A stretch of DNA of 64,000 bases. Source: Neomoorella thermoacetica (GTDB taxonomy: Bacteria; Bacillota; DSM-521; Neomoorellales; Neomoorellaceae). The stretch spans positions 1 to 64,000 of the forward strand of contig NZ_MDDC01000013.1 of assembly GCF_001875325.1 (NCBI RefSeq), in the 5' to 3' direction. Positions 25,426 through 33,749 of the stretch are shown here, one piece after another (within the stretch, counting starts at the first letter, position 1; the number at the start of each line of letters is the position of its first letter). Both the position numbers and the translations under genes were made by a program. Under the pieces are notes generated by a model. It was not told the origin of the DNA and searched no databases. It worked only from the letters and a program-made list of their open reading frames with translations.

Positions 25426-25837
25426 AAGCGCCGGGGATTATATCCTGGATGCCTATGCCGTTATTTGCTACCTGGAAGATGAGACTGGTGCCGAAAAGGT
25501 GGCCGAACTATTACAAAAAGCTCGCGGAAAAATGATCAAGCTTTTGTTGACCTGGGTAAATTTAGGCGAAGTATATTATCGCGTATATCATAGAAATGGA
25601 GAAATAGAAGCTAAAAAAGTGTTAGAGACTGTTAAAAAATGGCCTGTGGAATTCCTCGTGGGTGATGAAGAATTGACCCTTGCTGCTGCGAAAGTGAAGG
25701 CTTTACATCTCCTTTCCTATGCTGATGCCTTTGCCATAGGGGCTGCCTTACAATATAAAGCCACAGTTGTCACCGGTGATCCGGAAATAAAGGAAGCCAG
25801 CAATAAATTGGGCTTCCCTTTGTTATGGTTGAGATAA
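25406..25837 (+). CDS. vapC: PIN-domain ribonuclease toxin
   Basis: A 143-residue PIN-domain protein. The metal-binding acids are in place: Asp in YILDAYAVICYLEDE, Glu in LTWVNLGEVYYRV, Asp in LSYADAFAIGAAL and Asp in VVTGDPEI. VapC toxins are Mg-dependent ribonucleases that often cut tRNA or rRNA loops. The start is ATG 25406 behind GGAGGAAA inside the antitoxin gene. It is followed by two hairpins (25917-25943 and 25973-26005). Confidence 0.88.
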   Translation: MSSDYPESAGDYILDAYAVICYLEDETGAEKVAELLQKARGKMIKLLLTWVNLGEVYYRVYHRNGEIEAKKVLETVKKWPVEFLVGDEELTLAAAKVKALHLLSYADAFAIGAALQYKATVVTGDPEIKEASNKLGFPLLWLR

Positions 25838-25916
25838 CCGCCCTCATTACCTTATCCGGGGCAAGGGTATAATGGTCGAGTCCTCCAGGAGTCCGGTTGT
25901 TAAAAAGGGAAAAATA

Positions 25917-25943
25917 GTGGTAGCCTCAGGTTAAGGCTACCAC
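25917..25943. terminator. Perfect hairpin downstream of vapC
   Basis: GTGGTAGCCT and AGGCTACCAC form a perfect ten-pair stem around seven bases. No T run follows, so it may be a transcript stabiliser and not a true terminator. Confidence 0.4.
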
Positions 25944-25972
25944 GTATAACAAACTATATAAAGGCTACGCCT

Positions 25973-26005
25973 GGGGTGGCAGCCCGCATGAAAAGTTGCC
26001 ACCCC
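25973..26005. terminator. Hairpin between vapC and the converging hypothetical gene
   Basis: GGGGTGGCA and TGCCACCCC pair around a 15-base loop. It lies 36 bp past the end of the minus-strand gene and may serve both directions. Confidence 0.4.
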
Positions 26006-26040
26006 GTCTATTATGGTTTAATCTTCCTTTGCAGACTTGA

Positions 26041-26604
26041 CTAATCCCTCGTCCCCAGGGCTTTATTCAGGTCGGTGACCCCGGTGACGGGCAGGGAGAC
26101 CCGGCCCACTTCGTGGCCCCGGGCATCGAAGCCCCTGGCGAAGATCTCGGTGGCCAGGATAGTTTTCTGGGGAATAGGGAAGGTCCAGACCTGATGACCG
26201 TTATCCTCCGATTTTTTGCCGGCCTGGCCCAGGAGCTGGTAATCCTTCTCGGTTATCCCCGTCCCGGTAGGTACGGCCCAGATCTCCACCCGGGCCAGGT
26301 TCTGCCCCTTGACCACCAGGTCGGGCCGGGCGATGGTGAAGGAGGTAATGCCGGCAGCGGGAGTTTCCTCGCCGCTACCCGCGGGGGCGGGGGCTTGGAA
26401 CGGACTGACGGAGTTCACCCGCATAATGGGCCCCTGCATATAGATATTGGGTTCGTTGGTGAGGGTTCCGACCACCATCACAACCTGGCCGGCGTATTTC
26501 TCCAGATCCTTAGCTACATTGGAGGAGCCTTCTTCCGGTAACAGCACCAGGCGGCCCTGCGCAGTCTCCAGTTCAAAGTGAAGGCCTTCGTCGTGGCTCA
26601 CCAC
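26041..26604 (-). CDS. Hypothetical protein, probably missing its N-terminus
   Basis: 187 residues without a recognised domain. The first 70 (LHFELETAQGRLVLLPEEGS, LEKYAGQVVMVVGTLTNEP, IMRVNSVSPF) look like an OB-type beta-barrel that in relatives lies after a signal peptide. A Pro/Ala linker follows, then a second beta-rich domain (FTIARPDLVVKGQNLARVEIWAVPTGTGI and VWTFPIPQKTILATEIFARGFDARG) like an Ig-type module. No signal peptide or good ribosome site is seen at GTG 26604. The frame runs on upstream straight into the partial repeat at 26630, so the true 5' end has probably been lost by rearrangement. Confidence 0.55.
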   Translation of the reverse strand: MVSHDEGLHFELETAQGRLVLLPEEGSSNVAKDLEKYAGQVVMVVGTLTNEPNIYMQGPIMRVNSVSPFQAPAPAGSGEETPAAGITSFTIARPDLVVKGQNLARVEIWAVPTGTGITEKDYQLLGQAGKKSEDNGHQVWTFPIPQKTILATEIFARGFDARGHEVGRVSLPVTGVTDLNKALGTRD

Positions 26605-26629
26605 CAGCTTAACTGGCCAGCGCTCTTTC

Positions 26630-26701
26630 CACGAACCGCAAAAATGTGGGCTAAGGCAAGGGGCTGGCGGGTACAGGCGGAGGGCGACTAGGTTCGAGGC
26701 G
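26630..26701 (+). repeat. Partial copy (5' end) of the dispersed 305-bp structured repeat
   Basis: The stretch aligns base for base with positions 47170-47241 in front of hisG: CGAACC, AAAATGT, GGCT(A/G)AGGCA, then GGGTACAGGCGGAGGGCGAC and GGTTCGAGGCGT. After GAGGCGT the similarity stops abruptly, so only the first quarter of the element is present. It abuts the truncated 5' end of the neighbouring gene. Confidence 0.7.
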
Positions 26702-26708
26702 TATTATA

Positions 26709-26752
26709 AAAAGGCCCCCGACCGCGCCTGAGGGCGCCGGCAGGGGCCTTTT
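26709..26752. terminator. Bidirectional terminator
   Basis: AAAAGGCCCC and GGGGCCTTTT form a perfect ten-pair stem around a loop of 24 bases, with a T run at either end. It ends the minus-strand beta-lactamase-like remnant. Confidence 0.75.
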
Positions 26753-26812
26753 ATTACGGGTATGGTTTTCCCTGAGCCAGTTGTTGTTACTTTGACGGCG
26801 GGAGATCGTGAG

Positions 26813-27424
26813 TTAATTGCCGGCCAGGTTTTCCTGGTAGTCATACATCATTCTGGTGATGGCGGCGATATTGGCGAAACCCTGGTCGGGGTCGGCGACG
26901 TCCCGGGAGAGGACAGTGACAATGAAGGGCCGGGAGCCAAAGACCACGCCAACGTCACCGGGGCTGCCCCAGACGAAGCCCTCCTTGTGGGCTACGGTAA
27001 CACCGGCGGGTATCTGCAAAGGAATACCTTCATTATAAATACCGTTGGCCATATCGTCCAGCAGCCGGCGGCCGTTGGCACTGGTATTGGCGGAATCCAG
27101 GGCAGCCTGGATATAAGTAGCCATATCCCGGGCGGTACTCAGGTTCTGCCCGTTGGGGAAGACGGTCCGGCCACCCAGGCTCTGCATATAACTGGCGATA
27201 CTACCCTGGCCGACGAAATTGCGCAGCATATTGTAAGCAATATTATCACTGGTGGTGATAGCCAGGGTTGTCAGGGTACGCAGGGTGAGCTTGTCCCCGT
27301 CATGGACGCTGAATTGCAGGATGCCGCTACCGCCCTGGTAATCGGTGGCACTGTTGCAGGTGAGCTTTTGCTGCCAGTCCGGGATTCCCCGGTCCACCAG
27401 GCTATTGACATAGAGCCGAAAGCT
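26813..27424 (-). pseudogene. 5'-truncated serine beta-lactamase/D-peptidase-like gene
   Basis: The frame reads FRLYVNSLVDRGIPDWQQKL and on to TLTTLAITTSDNIAYNMLRN, with ARDMATYIQAALDS and VTVAHKEGFVWGSPGDVGVV. TTSDN is the SDN box and HKEG the KTG-like box of class A beta-lactamase/transpeptidase relatives. The SxxK nucleophile box should come just before YVNSLVDRG. Here only SISFR remains, the preceding codons end at a stop at 27437-27439, and the pur operon promoter begins at once. The catalytic serine is therefore missing and the gene is dead, though about 195 residues of frame remain open. Confidence 0.75.
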
Positions 27425-27426
27425 TA

Positions 27427-27455
27427 TTGACAGATGTTACCCCTTCTGCTATTAT
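27427..27455 (+). promoter_or_regulatory. Promoter of the purine operon
   Basis: TTGACA (27427-27432), exactly 17 bp, then TATTAT (27450-27455): a near-consensus sigma-A promoter. The start site near 27462 leaves a leader of about 425 nt that holds two aptamers and a terminator. Confidence 0.85.
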
Positions 27456-27484
27456 GGGGGCGAAAAAAAGAATAAGGATATGGC

Positions 27485-27550
27485 CTGTATAATTGGGGGA
27501 ATAGGGCTCCCAAGTTTCTACCGGGCAACCGTAAATTGCCCTGGCTACAG
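27485..27550 (+). promoter_or_regulatory. Purine (guanine) riboswitch aptamer
   Basis: P1 pairs CTGTA with TACAG. Conserved joining segments are present: TATAATTGGGGG, AATAGGG, GTTTCTACC (27514-27522) and CCGTAAA (27529-27535), with GGGCAA/TTGCCC as P3. The specificity base just before the P1 3' strand is C (27545), which selects guanine or hypoxanthine over adenine. It is the upstream member of a tandem pair and has no terminator of its own, as in the guanine-PRPP tandems described for purine operons. Confidence 0.85.
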
Positions 27551-27559
27551 CCTGAAAGT

Positions 27560-27650
27560 GTACCTCAGGGTTCCGCGCAAGGATCTCTTGCGGCCAGGTC
27601 CGAGTGGTACAGGCACTTTCGTGCTACACCGGAGGGATAAAAACCCAGGC
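27560..27650 (+). promoter_or_regulatory. ykkC-class riboswitch aptamer, probable PRPP sensor
   Basis: The ykkC core is clear: CAGGGTTCCG (27566-27575), GGTCCGAG (27597-27604), ACA, a hairpin AGGCACTTTCGTGCT, then CGGAGGGATAAAA (27630-27642) and CCCAGG. ykkC subtypes sense guanidine, ppGpp, PRPP or nucleotides. Location before purE and directly after a guanine aptamer fits subtype 2b, the PRPP sensor. PRPP binding would hold the aptamer strand (ACCCAGG) and prevent the overlapping terminator, turning purine synthesis on; guanine would oppose this. Confidence 0.8.
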
Positions 27651-27699
27651 GGGTAGGTTTCAGTGTTGCGTAACCTACCCGGCCTGGGTTCTTTCGTTT
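27642..27699 (+). terminator. Riboswitch-controlled terminator in the pur leader
   Basis: AACCCAGGCGGGTAGGTT (27642-27659) pairs almost perfectly with AACCTACCCGGCCTGGGTT (27672-27690), followed by CTTTCGTTT. Its 5' arm overlaps the 3' end of the ykkC aptamer, which is the switch. Confidence 0.8.
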
Positions 27700-27888
27700 A
27701 CCGGCCGACAAGAGGGGATTTAAGTCGTGCTTTATGTTTCTTATGTCCAGAAATCGAAGTGGGACCGGGGAGAAAGGGACAAGGAGCGGCAGGAAGAGTT
27801 AAAATGTATTTAAATACAGGCCGGTAGCAAAAAGGATATGGGGGTTGATAAAATAAATGCTAAAATATAAGGAAGGAGAAGAAATTTG

Positions 27889-28413
27889 ATGAAGCCGGCA
27901 CATGTTGGCATTATCATGGGCAGCGATTCCGACCTGCCAATCATGGCCCGGGCGGCGGCCATGCTGGATTATTTCCAGGTTCCTTATGAAGTCAGAATCC
28001 TCTCGGCCCACCGTTCTCCGGACGCCGCCCTGGATTACGCCCGCGCTGCTGCCGGCCGGGGCTTGAAGGTCATTATCGCCGGCGCCGGGGGCGCGGCCCA
28101 CCTGGCCGGCGTCCTGGCGGCAGTGACCATCCTGCCGGTAATCGGCGTCCCAATCCGCACGGCGGCCCTGGGCGGCGTCGATTCCCTCTACTCCATGGTC
28201 CAAATGCCCCGGGGCATCCCGGTAGCCACGGTGGCCATTGACGGCGCAGCCAACGCCGCAATACTCGCGGCCCAGATCCTGGCCGTCCACAATGACGCCC
28301 TCCGGGAGCGACTGGCGGCCTATAAGCAGGAACTGGCCCGGGAAGTGGCGGTCAAAGATGCCCGGCTGGCGCAACTGGGGATTGAAGCTTATCTGGGGGA
28401 GGAGAAAAAATGA
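27889..28413 (+). CDS. purE: 5-(carboxyamino)imidazole ribonucleotide mutase, class I PurE
   Basis: A 174-residue PurE. GIIMGSDSDLPIM, ILSAHRSPDA, VIIAGAGGAAHLAGVLAA, IGVPI, LGGVDSLYSMVQMPRGIPVATVAI and NAAILAAQIL are all in place. The GAGGAAHL loop is that of class I enzymes, which convert N5-CAIR made by PurK into CAIR. No purK lies between purE and purB, unlike Bacillus. Either purK is elsewhere or high CO2 supplies CAIR without it. The start is ATG 27889 behind AAGGAAGGAG. It overlaps purB by ATGA. Confidence 0.95.
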   Translation: MKPAHVGIIMGSDSDLPIMARAAAMLDYFQVPYEVRILSAHRSPDAALDYARAAAGRGLKVIIAGAGGAAHLAGVLAAVTILPVIGVPIRTAALGGVDSLYSMVQMPRGIPVATVAIDGAANAAILAAQILAVHNDALRERLAAYKQELAREVAVKDARLAQLGIEAYLGEEKK

Positions 28414-29705
28414 TCGAGCGCTATACCCTGCCGGAAATGGGGAAAATTTGGGAACCGGAGCACAAGTTCCGCACCTGGCTGGCCATTGAGATCTATGCCT
28501 GCGAGGCCTGGGCCGAGCTGGGCCGGATCCCGCCGGCGGCCCTGGAAGAGATCAAGGCCCGGGCTGACTTTGAAATTGACCGCATCAACGAAATCGAAGC
28601 CACCACCCGTCACGACGTCCTGGCTTTTCTCACTGCCGTTGCGGAGAAGGTGGGTGATGCCTCCAAGTATATTCATCTTGGCATGACCTCCTCCGACGTC
28701 CTGGATACGGCCCTGGCCGTACAGATGCGGGACGCCGCCGACCTGCTCCTGCAGCGCCTCCGGGATCTGCGGGCCGAACTGGTGAAAAAAGCCCTGGAAC
28801 ATAAATATACCTTGATGATCGGCCGCACCCACGGCGTCCACGCCGAGCCCACCACCTTCGGCCTGAAGATGGCCCTGTGGGTCATGGAGGTCGACCGGCA
28901 CCTTATCCGGCTGGAACAGGCTAAAGAGATGATCAGCGTCGGTAAAATCTCCGGCGCCGTGGGTACCTTCGCCAACATCAATCCCCGGGTGGAGGAGCAC
29001 GTCTGCCGTCGCCTGGGGCTAAAGCCCGCCGGCGTCTCTACCCAGATAATCCAGCGGGACCGTCACGCCCAGTTCCTGGCTACCCTGGCCATCATCGGCA
29101 GTTCCCTGGAGAAAATGGCCACTGAGATCCGCAACCTCCAGCGCACCGACATCCTGGAGGTGGAGGAACCCTTCGCCAAAGGCCAGAAGGGGTCTTCGGC
29201 CATGCCCCACAAACGAAACCCCATTATATCGGAGCGGGTGGCCGGCCTTTCGCGGGTGTTGCGGGGCAACGCCCTGGCCGCCATGGAAGACATCGCCCTC
29301 TGGCATGAGCGGGATCTCACCCATTCCTCCGTTGAGCGGGTGATTATCCCCGACAGCACCATCCTGCTGGACTATATGCTGGTGAAGTTTACCGGAATCA
29401 TCGCCGGCCTTAACGTCTATCCGGAGAACATGCGCCGGAATCTCGAGGCCACCCACGGCCTGGTCTTTTCCCAGCGGGTCCTCCTGGCACTGGTAAATAA
29501 GGGCGTTCTGCGGGAGACGGCCTATGCCTGGGTGCAGCGCAACGCACTCCAGGCCTGGCAGACCCGCCAGCCCTTTAAAGAACTGGTCCTCAAGGACCAG
29601 GATATCATGTCTCGCCTGGATCCGAAGGAAGTGGAGGACCTGTTTGATTACGACTACCACCTGCGCCACGTAGATTACATCTTCCGCCGCGCTGGTTTGG
29701 AGTAG
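28410..29705 (+). CDS. purB: Adenylosuccinate lyase
   Basis: A 431-residue member of the fumarase/aspartase superfamily. It cleaves SAICAR to AICAR and adenylosuccinate to AMP, so it acts in both halves of purine synthesis. The signature GSSAMPHKRNP (about residue 261-271) holds the catalytic serine loop. TRHDVLAF, HLGMTSSDVLDTA and GRTHGVHAEPTTFG supply substrate-binding and catalytic His. The C-terminus (DYDYHLRHVDYIFRR) is typical. The gene is coupled to purE by a four-base overlap. It is followed by 140 bp in which I see no further element. Confidence 0.96.
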   Translation: MIERYTLPEMGKIWEPEHKFRTWLAIEIYACEAWAELGRIPPAALEEIKARADFEIDRINEIEATTRHDVLAFLTAVAEKVGDASKYIHLGMTSSDVLDTALAVQMRDAADLLLQRLRDLRAELVKKALEHKYTLMIGRTHGVHAEPTTFGLKMALWVMEVDRHLIRLEQAKEMISVGKISGAVGTFANINPRVEEHVCRRLGLKPAGVSTQIIQRDRHAQFLATLAIIGSSLEKMATEIRNLQRTDILEVEEPFAKGQKGSSAMPHKRNPIISERVAGLSRVLRGNALAAMEDIALWHERDLTHSSVERVIIPDSTILLDYMLVKFTGIIAGLNVYPENMRRNLEATHGLVFSQRVLLALVNKGVLRETAYAWVQRNALQAWQTRQPFKELVLKDQDIMSRLDPKEVEDLFDYDYHLRHVDYIFRRAGLE

Positions 29706-29845
29706 CGGCGGGCAACGCCCGGACCGTTCCTGGCACTCAGGCGGTACCGCATAATTTATAGTTTATCTTGCCAGGGTTAGAGGAGAAACTTCGGATAATT
29801 AGTTGACCGCCGGGTATATGGAAATTTTGAGAGGAGAGGGATGAC

Positions 29846-30562
29846 ATGCCTGTTAAAGGCGAACTACTGTATGAAGGTAAAGCCAAACGGGTTTACCGGA
29901 CGGACGACCCCGACCGGTACCTGATGGAGTTCAAGGACGACGCCACCGCCTTCGACGGCTTGAAAAAGGGCACCATCGCCCGTAAAGGAGAGATTAACAC
30001 CCGGCTTTCGGCCCTGTTCTTTCAGATGCTGGCCGGCCGGGGTATCCCCACCCACTTTATCGAGCAGACCGGCCCCCGGGAGATGCTGGTCCGGGCGGTA
30101 GACATCATCCCGGTGGAAGTGGTCGCCCGCAACATCGCCGCCGGCAGCCTGGCCAAACGCCTGGGCCTGGCGGAGGGCACGCCCCTCAAACGGCCGGTCC
30201 TGGAGTTTTACTACAAATCCGACGAACTCCACGACCCCATGATTAACAACTACCACATCGCCGCCCTGGAACTGGCCTCCGGCGGCCAGGTAGAAGCAAT
30301 GGAAGGCTACGCCTGGAAGGTAAACGAGTTGCTGACGGAATTTTTAAAACCGGCCAACCTGGTCCTGGTGGACTTTAAGCTGGAGTTTGGCCTGCACCAC
30401 GGCCAGGTCCTTTTGGCGGACGAGATCTCCCCCGACACCTGTCGCTTCTGGGACAGCACCAGCGGGGAAAAGCTGGACAAGGACCGCTTCCGCCGCGACC
30501 TGGGCGGGGTAGAAGACGCCTACGAGGAAGTCCTGCGCCGGGTGGAGAAACTGTTCGCGTAA
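29846..30562 (+). CDS. purC: SAICAR synthetase
   Basis: A 238-residue phosphoribosylaminoimidazole-succinocarboxamide synthase, which joins aspartate to CAIR using [35 protein letters not shown] is the nucleotide-binding start. [27 protein letters not shown] and [30 protein letters not shown] are the signature and active-site segments. The ATG follows GAGAGGAGAGGG. Length and order are standard for Firmicutes. The 25-bp gap to purS carries AAAAGGAGC. Confidence 0.96.
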   Translation: MPVKGELLYEGKAKRVYRTDDPDRYLMEFKDDATAFDGLKKGTIARKGEINTRLSALFFQMLAGRGIPTHFIEQTGPREMLVRAVDIIPVEVVARNIAAGSLAKRLGLAEGTPLKRPVLEFYYKSDELHDPMINNYHIAALELASGGQVEAMEGYAWKVNELLTEFLKPANLVLVDFKLEFGLHHGQVLLADEISPDTCRFWDSTSGEKLDKDRFRRDLGGVEDAYEEVLRRVEKLFA

Positions 30563-30587
30563 ATCATTTTCAAAAGGAGCATCGCCC

Positions 30588-30851
30588 ATGTTACTGGCCA
30601 AGATTCACGTCACCTTGAAGCCCGGTGTCCTCGATCCCCAGGGCGAGGCCGTAGGTAAGGGCCTCAGGGCCATGGGCTATGACGGCGTCGCGGCGGTGCG
30701 CGTCGGCAAGTACCTGGAAGTCATGCTGGACCTGGACGACCGGGAAGAGGCCGGGCGGCAGGTAGAGGAGATGTGCCGGCGCCTTCTCGCCAATCCGGTA
30801 ATCGAGGAGTATCGCTATTCGCTAGAGGCATATGCGGGGGAACGGCCATGA
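30588..30851 (+). CDS. purS: FGAM synthase small subunit PurS
   Basis: An 87-residue Pur[46 protein letters not shown] and [19 protein letters not shown]. It bridges PurL and PurQ in the three-protein formylglycinamidine ribonucleotide synthase found in Bacillus-like bacteria. It overlaps purQ by ATGA, giving coupled translation of complex partners. Confidence 0.95.
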   Translation: MLLAKIHVTLKPGVLDPQGEAVGKGLRAMGYDGVAAVRVGKYLEVMLDLDDREEAGRQVEEMCRRLLANPVIEEYRYSLEAYAGERP

Positions 30852-31558
30852 AGTTCGGCGTTATCGTCTTTCCCGGCTCCAACTGCGACCAGGATGTCCA
30901 CTACGCCCTGGGCAGCGTCCTGGGCCAGCACGTCGACTATCTCTGGCACGGCGACACCAGCGTATCCGGCTACGACTGTTTGATCCTGCCCGGCGGCTTC
31001 TCATATGGCGACTACCTGCGGGCCGGGGCCATTGCCCGCTTTGCCCCCATTATGCCGGCGGTCATTGACTTCGCCCGCTCCGGGGGCCTGGTGCTGGGCA
31101 TCTGTAACGGTTTCCAGATCCTCCTGGAGGCCGGCCTCCTGCCGGGTGCCATGATGCGTAACGCCTGCCTGCAGTTTCGCTGCCAGTGGACCTATTTAAA
31201 AGTGGAGAATAATGCCACACCTTTTACCAATCGCTTCCGTGAGGGGCAGGTCATCCGTATCCCCATCGCCCACGGAGAAGGCAATTATTACGCCGACGCA
31301 GCCACCCTGGCCCAACTGGAAGCCAACCGGCAGGTCGTCCTGCGCTACTGCACCCCGGGCGGCGAAGTGATACCGGCGGCCAATCCCAATGGTTCGGTGG
31401 GCAATATCGCCGGCATCATCAACCGGGAAGGCAACGTTCTGGGGATGATGCCCCACCCGGAACGTTGTGCCGAAGGAATCCTGGGCGGCACCGACGGCCG
31501 GGAGCTTTTCGCTTCTATAGTTGACTGCTGGCAGAGGGGGGAGCGCCTTGGAGCCTGA
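30848..31558 (+). CDS. purQ: FGAM synthase glutaminase subunit PurQ
   Basis: A 236-residue class I glutamine amidotransferase. The nucleophile lies in [20 protein letters not shown]; the His and Glu of the triad are in [20 protein letters not shown] is the PurQ-specific loop. It releases ammonia from glutamine for PurL. ATG 30848 overlaps the purS stop (ATGA). The 3' end overlaps purL by 11 bp. Confidence 0.95.
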   Translation: MKFGVIVFPGSNCDQDVHYALGSVLGQHVDYLWHGDTSVSGYDCLILPGGFSYGDYLRAGAIARFAPIMPAVIDFARSGGLVLGICNGFQILLEAGLLPGAMMRNACLQFRCQWTYLKVENNATPFTNRFREGQVIRIPIAHGEGNYYADAATLAQLEANRQVVLRYCTPGGEVIPAANPNGSVGNIAGIINREGNVLGMMPHPERCAEGILGGTDGRELFASIVDCWQRGERLGA

Positions 31559-33749
31559 AATCTACCGGCAGATGGGCCTGACGGACGAGGAATTTGATCG
31601 TATTAAAGAAATCCTGGGCCGGGAGCCCAATTATGTGGAAGTGGGCATGTTTGCCGTCATGTGGTCTGAGCACTGCGGCTATAAAAGCTCCCGGCCGGTG
31701 CTGAAGCTGTTTCCGACGAAAGCTCCCTGGGTTCTCCAGGGCCCGGGGGAGAACGCCGGCATCGTGGATATCGGTGACGGCCAGGCCGTGGTCTTTAAAA
31801 TCGAAAGCCACAACCACCCCTCGGCCATAGAACCCTTTCAGGGAGCGGCCACCGGGGTGGGGGGTATTGTCCGCGATATCTTTGCTATGGGGGCGCGGCC
31901 CATTGCCGTCCTGGACTCCCTGCGTTTCGGGCCCCTGGACGACCCCCGTACCCGTTACCTCATGGGCGGGGTGGTGGGCGGCATCGCCTTTTACGGCAAC
32001 TGCCTGGGCCTGCCCACGGTGGGCGGGGAGGTTTACTTTGAACCCTCGTATGCCGGTAACCCCCTGGTCAACGCCATGGCCGTGGGTCTGATCGAGCAAA
32101 AGAATATCCGCCGGGGTACGGCTGCCGGGGTGGGCAACGCCGTCATGCTGATCGGGGCCCGCACCGGTCGCGACGGCATCCACGGGGCGACCTTCGCTTC
32201 CGAGGAACTGAGCGAGGCTTCCGAGGAGCGCCGGCCCTCAGTCCAGGTGGGCGACCCCTTCCGGGAGAAACTCCTTATCGAAGCCTGCCTGGAAATAATA
32301 AATGAAGATTTAGTCATCGGCATGCAGGATATGGGCGCCGCCGGTATCACCAGTTCCTCATGCGAGATGGCGGCCCGGGCCGGCACCGGCATGGAGATTG
32401 ACATCGCCCTGGTGCCGCGGCGGGAAGAGGGTATGACCCCCTACGAGGTCATGCTGTCGGAATCCCAGGAACGGATGCTCCTGGTACCCAAAAAGGGCGC
32501 CGAAGAGAGAATCCGGGCCATCTGCCGGCGCTGGGGCCTGGAAGCGGTAATTATCGGCCGGGTAACGGGCGACGGCCTGATGCGCATCATGGAGAACGGC
32601 CGGGTGGTGGCCGAGGTGCCGGCCCGGGCCCTGACGGACCAGTGCCCGGTCTATGAAAGGGAACGCCGCCGGCCGGCCTACCTGGACGAAGTACGGCAAA
32701 GGGACCTGAGACGCCTGCCGCAACCGGAGGATTACGGCCAGGTGCTCCTGGGGCTGCTGGCGGCGCCGAACCTGGCGAGTAAAGAGTGGGTTTACCGCCA
32801 GTACGATTATATGGTCCGGACGGATACTGTGGCCGGGCCCGGGGGAGACGCTGCGATCTTAAGGGTTAAAGGCACGAGCAAGGGCCTGGCCCTGACGGTG
32901 GACGGCAATGGCCGCTACTGTTACCTGGATCCGGAGCGGGGCGGGGCCATCGCCGTGGCGGAGGCGGCCCGGAACCTGGCCTGTGTGGGGGCGCGGCCCC
33001 TGGCCATCACCGATTGCCTGAACTTCGGTAATCCCGAGAAGCCCGAGGTGGCCTGGCAGTTCTATCAGGCCGTGATGGGCATGAGCCGGGCCTGTGAGGT
33101 TTTACAGACCCCGGTAACCGGCGGTAACGTCAGCTTCTATAACGAAACCGAAAGCGGAGCCATCTATCCCACCCCGGTTGTGGGCATGGTCGGCCTGCTG
33201 CCGGATATAGAAAAGCGCTGTGGCATGGGTTTCCGCCGGGAAGGCGACCTGTTAATCATGGTGGGGGAGACTTACCCGGAAATAGGCGGCAGCGAGTACC
33301 TGGCCACATTCCATGGCCTGGTGGCCGGGGAGCCGCCGGCCCTGGACCTGGAGCGGGAAAAGGCCGTCCAGGCCCTGGTCCGGGAGGCCATTGCCGCCGG
33401 GCTGGTAACAGCCGCCCACGACTGCGCCGAGGGAGGCCTGGCTGTAGCCCTGGCGGAGAGCGCCCTGGCTGGCGGCCTGGGGGCGGAGGTGGAACTGGCG
33501 AGCGACCTGCGGCCCGATTATCTCCTCTTCAGTGAGAGCCAGTCAAGGATCCTGCTGGCGGTAGCACCGGAGGCCGGGGACAGGGTGCTGGACCTGGCCC
33601 GGGAAAAGGGCTTACCCGTGACGGTGATTGGCCGGTGCGGGGGCCACAGCCTGGCGGTAAGGATAAACGGCAGGACTTTGTTTAATCTAAGCCTTGAGGA
33701 GATGGGGAAACAATGGCGGGAGAGCATACCGGTGCTGATGGCCCGGTAA
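31548..33749 (+). CDS. purL: FGAM synthase large subunit PurL (small-type)
   Basis: A 733-residue ATP-dependent synthetase that converts FGAR to [19 protein letters not shown] holds the catalytic His; [30 protein letters not shown] is the conserved glycine-rich segment; a second pseudo-repeat ([30 protein letters not shown]) follows as in small-type PurL. TTG 31548 is preferred over TTG 31521 because GAGGGGGGAG lies before it. The last 37 bp overlap purF, one of the longer overlaps in the operon. Confidence 0.95.
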   Translation: MEPEIYRQMGLTDEEFDRIKEILGREPNYVEVGMFAVMWSEHCGYKSSRPVLKLFPTKAPWVLQGPGENAGIVDIGDGQAVVFKIESHNHPSAIEPFQGAATGVGGIVRDIFAMGARPIAVLDSLRFGPLDDPRTRYLMGGVVGGIAFYGNCLGLPTVGGEVYFEPSYAGNPLVNAMAVGLIEQKNIRRGTAAGVGNAVMLIGARTGRDGIHGATFASEELSEASEERRPSVQVGDPFREKLLIEACLEIINEDLVIGMQDMGAAGITSSSCEMAARAGTGMEIDIALVPRREEGMTPYEVMLSESQERMLLVPKKGAEERIRAICRRWGLEAVIIGRVTGDGLMRIMENGRVVAEVPARALTDQCPVYERERRRPAYLDEVRQRDLRRLPQPEDYGQVLLGLLAAPNLASKEWVYRQYDYMVRTDTVAGPGGDAAILRVKGTSKGLALTVDGNGRYCYLDPERGGAIAVAEAARNLACVGARPLAITDCLNFGNPEKPEVAWQFYQAVMGMSRACEVLQTPVTGGNVSFYNETESGAIYPTPVVGMVGLLPDIEKRCGMGFRREGDLLIMVGETYPEIGGSEYLATFHGLVAGEPPALDLEREKAVQALVREAIAAGLVTAAHDCAEGGLAVALAESALAGGLGAEVELASDLRPDYLLFSESQSRILLAVAPEAGDRVLDLAREKGLPVTVIGRCGGHSLAVRINGRTLFNLSLEEMGKQWRESIPVLMAR

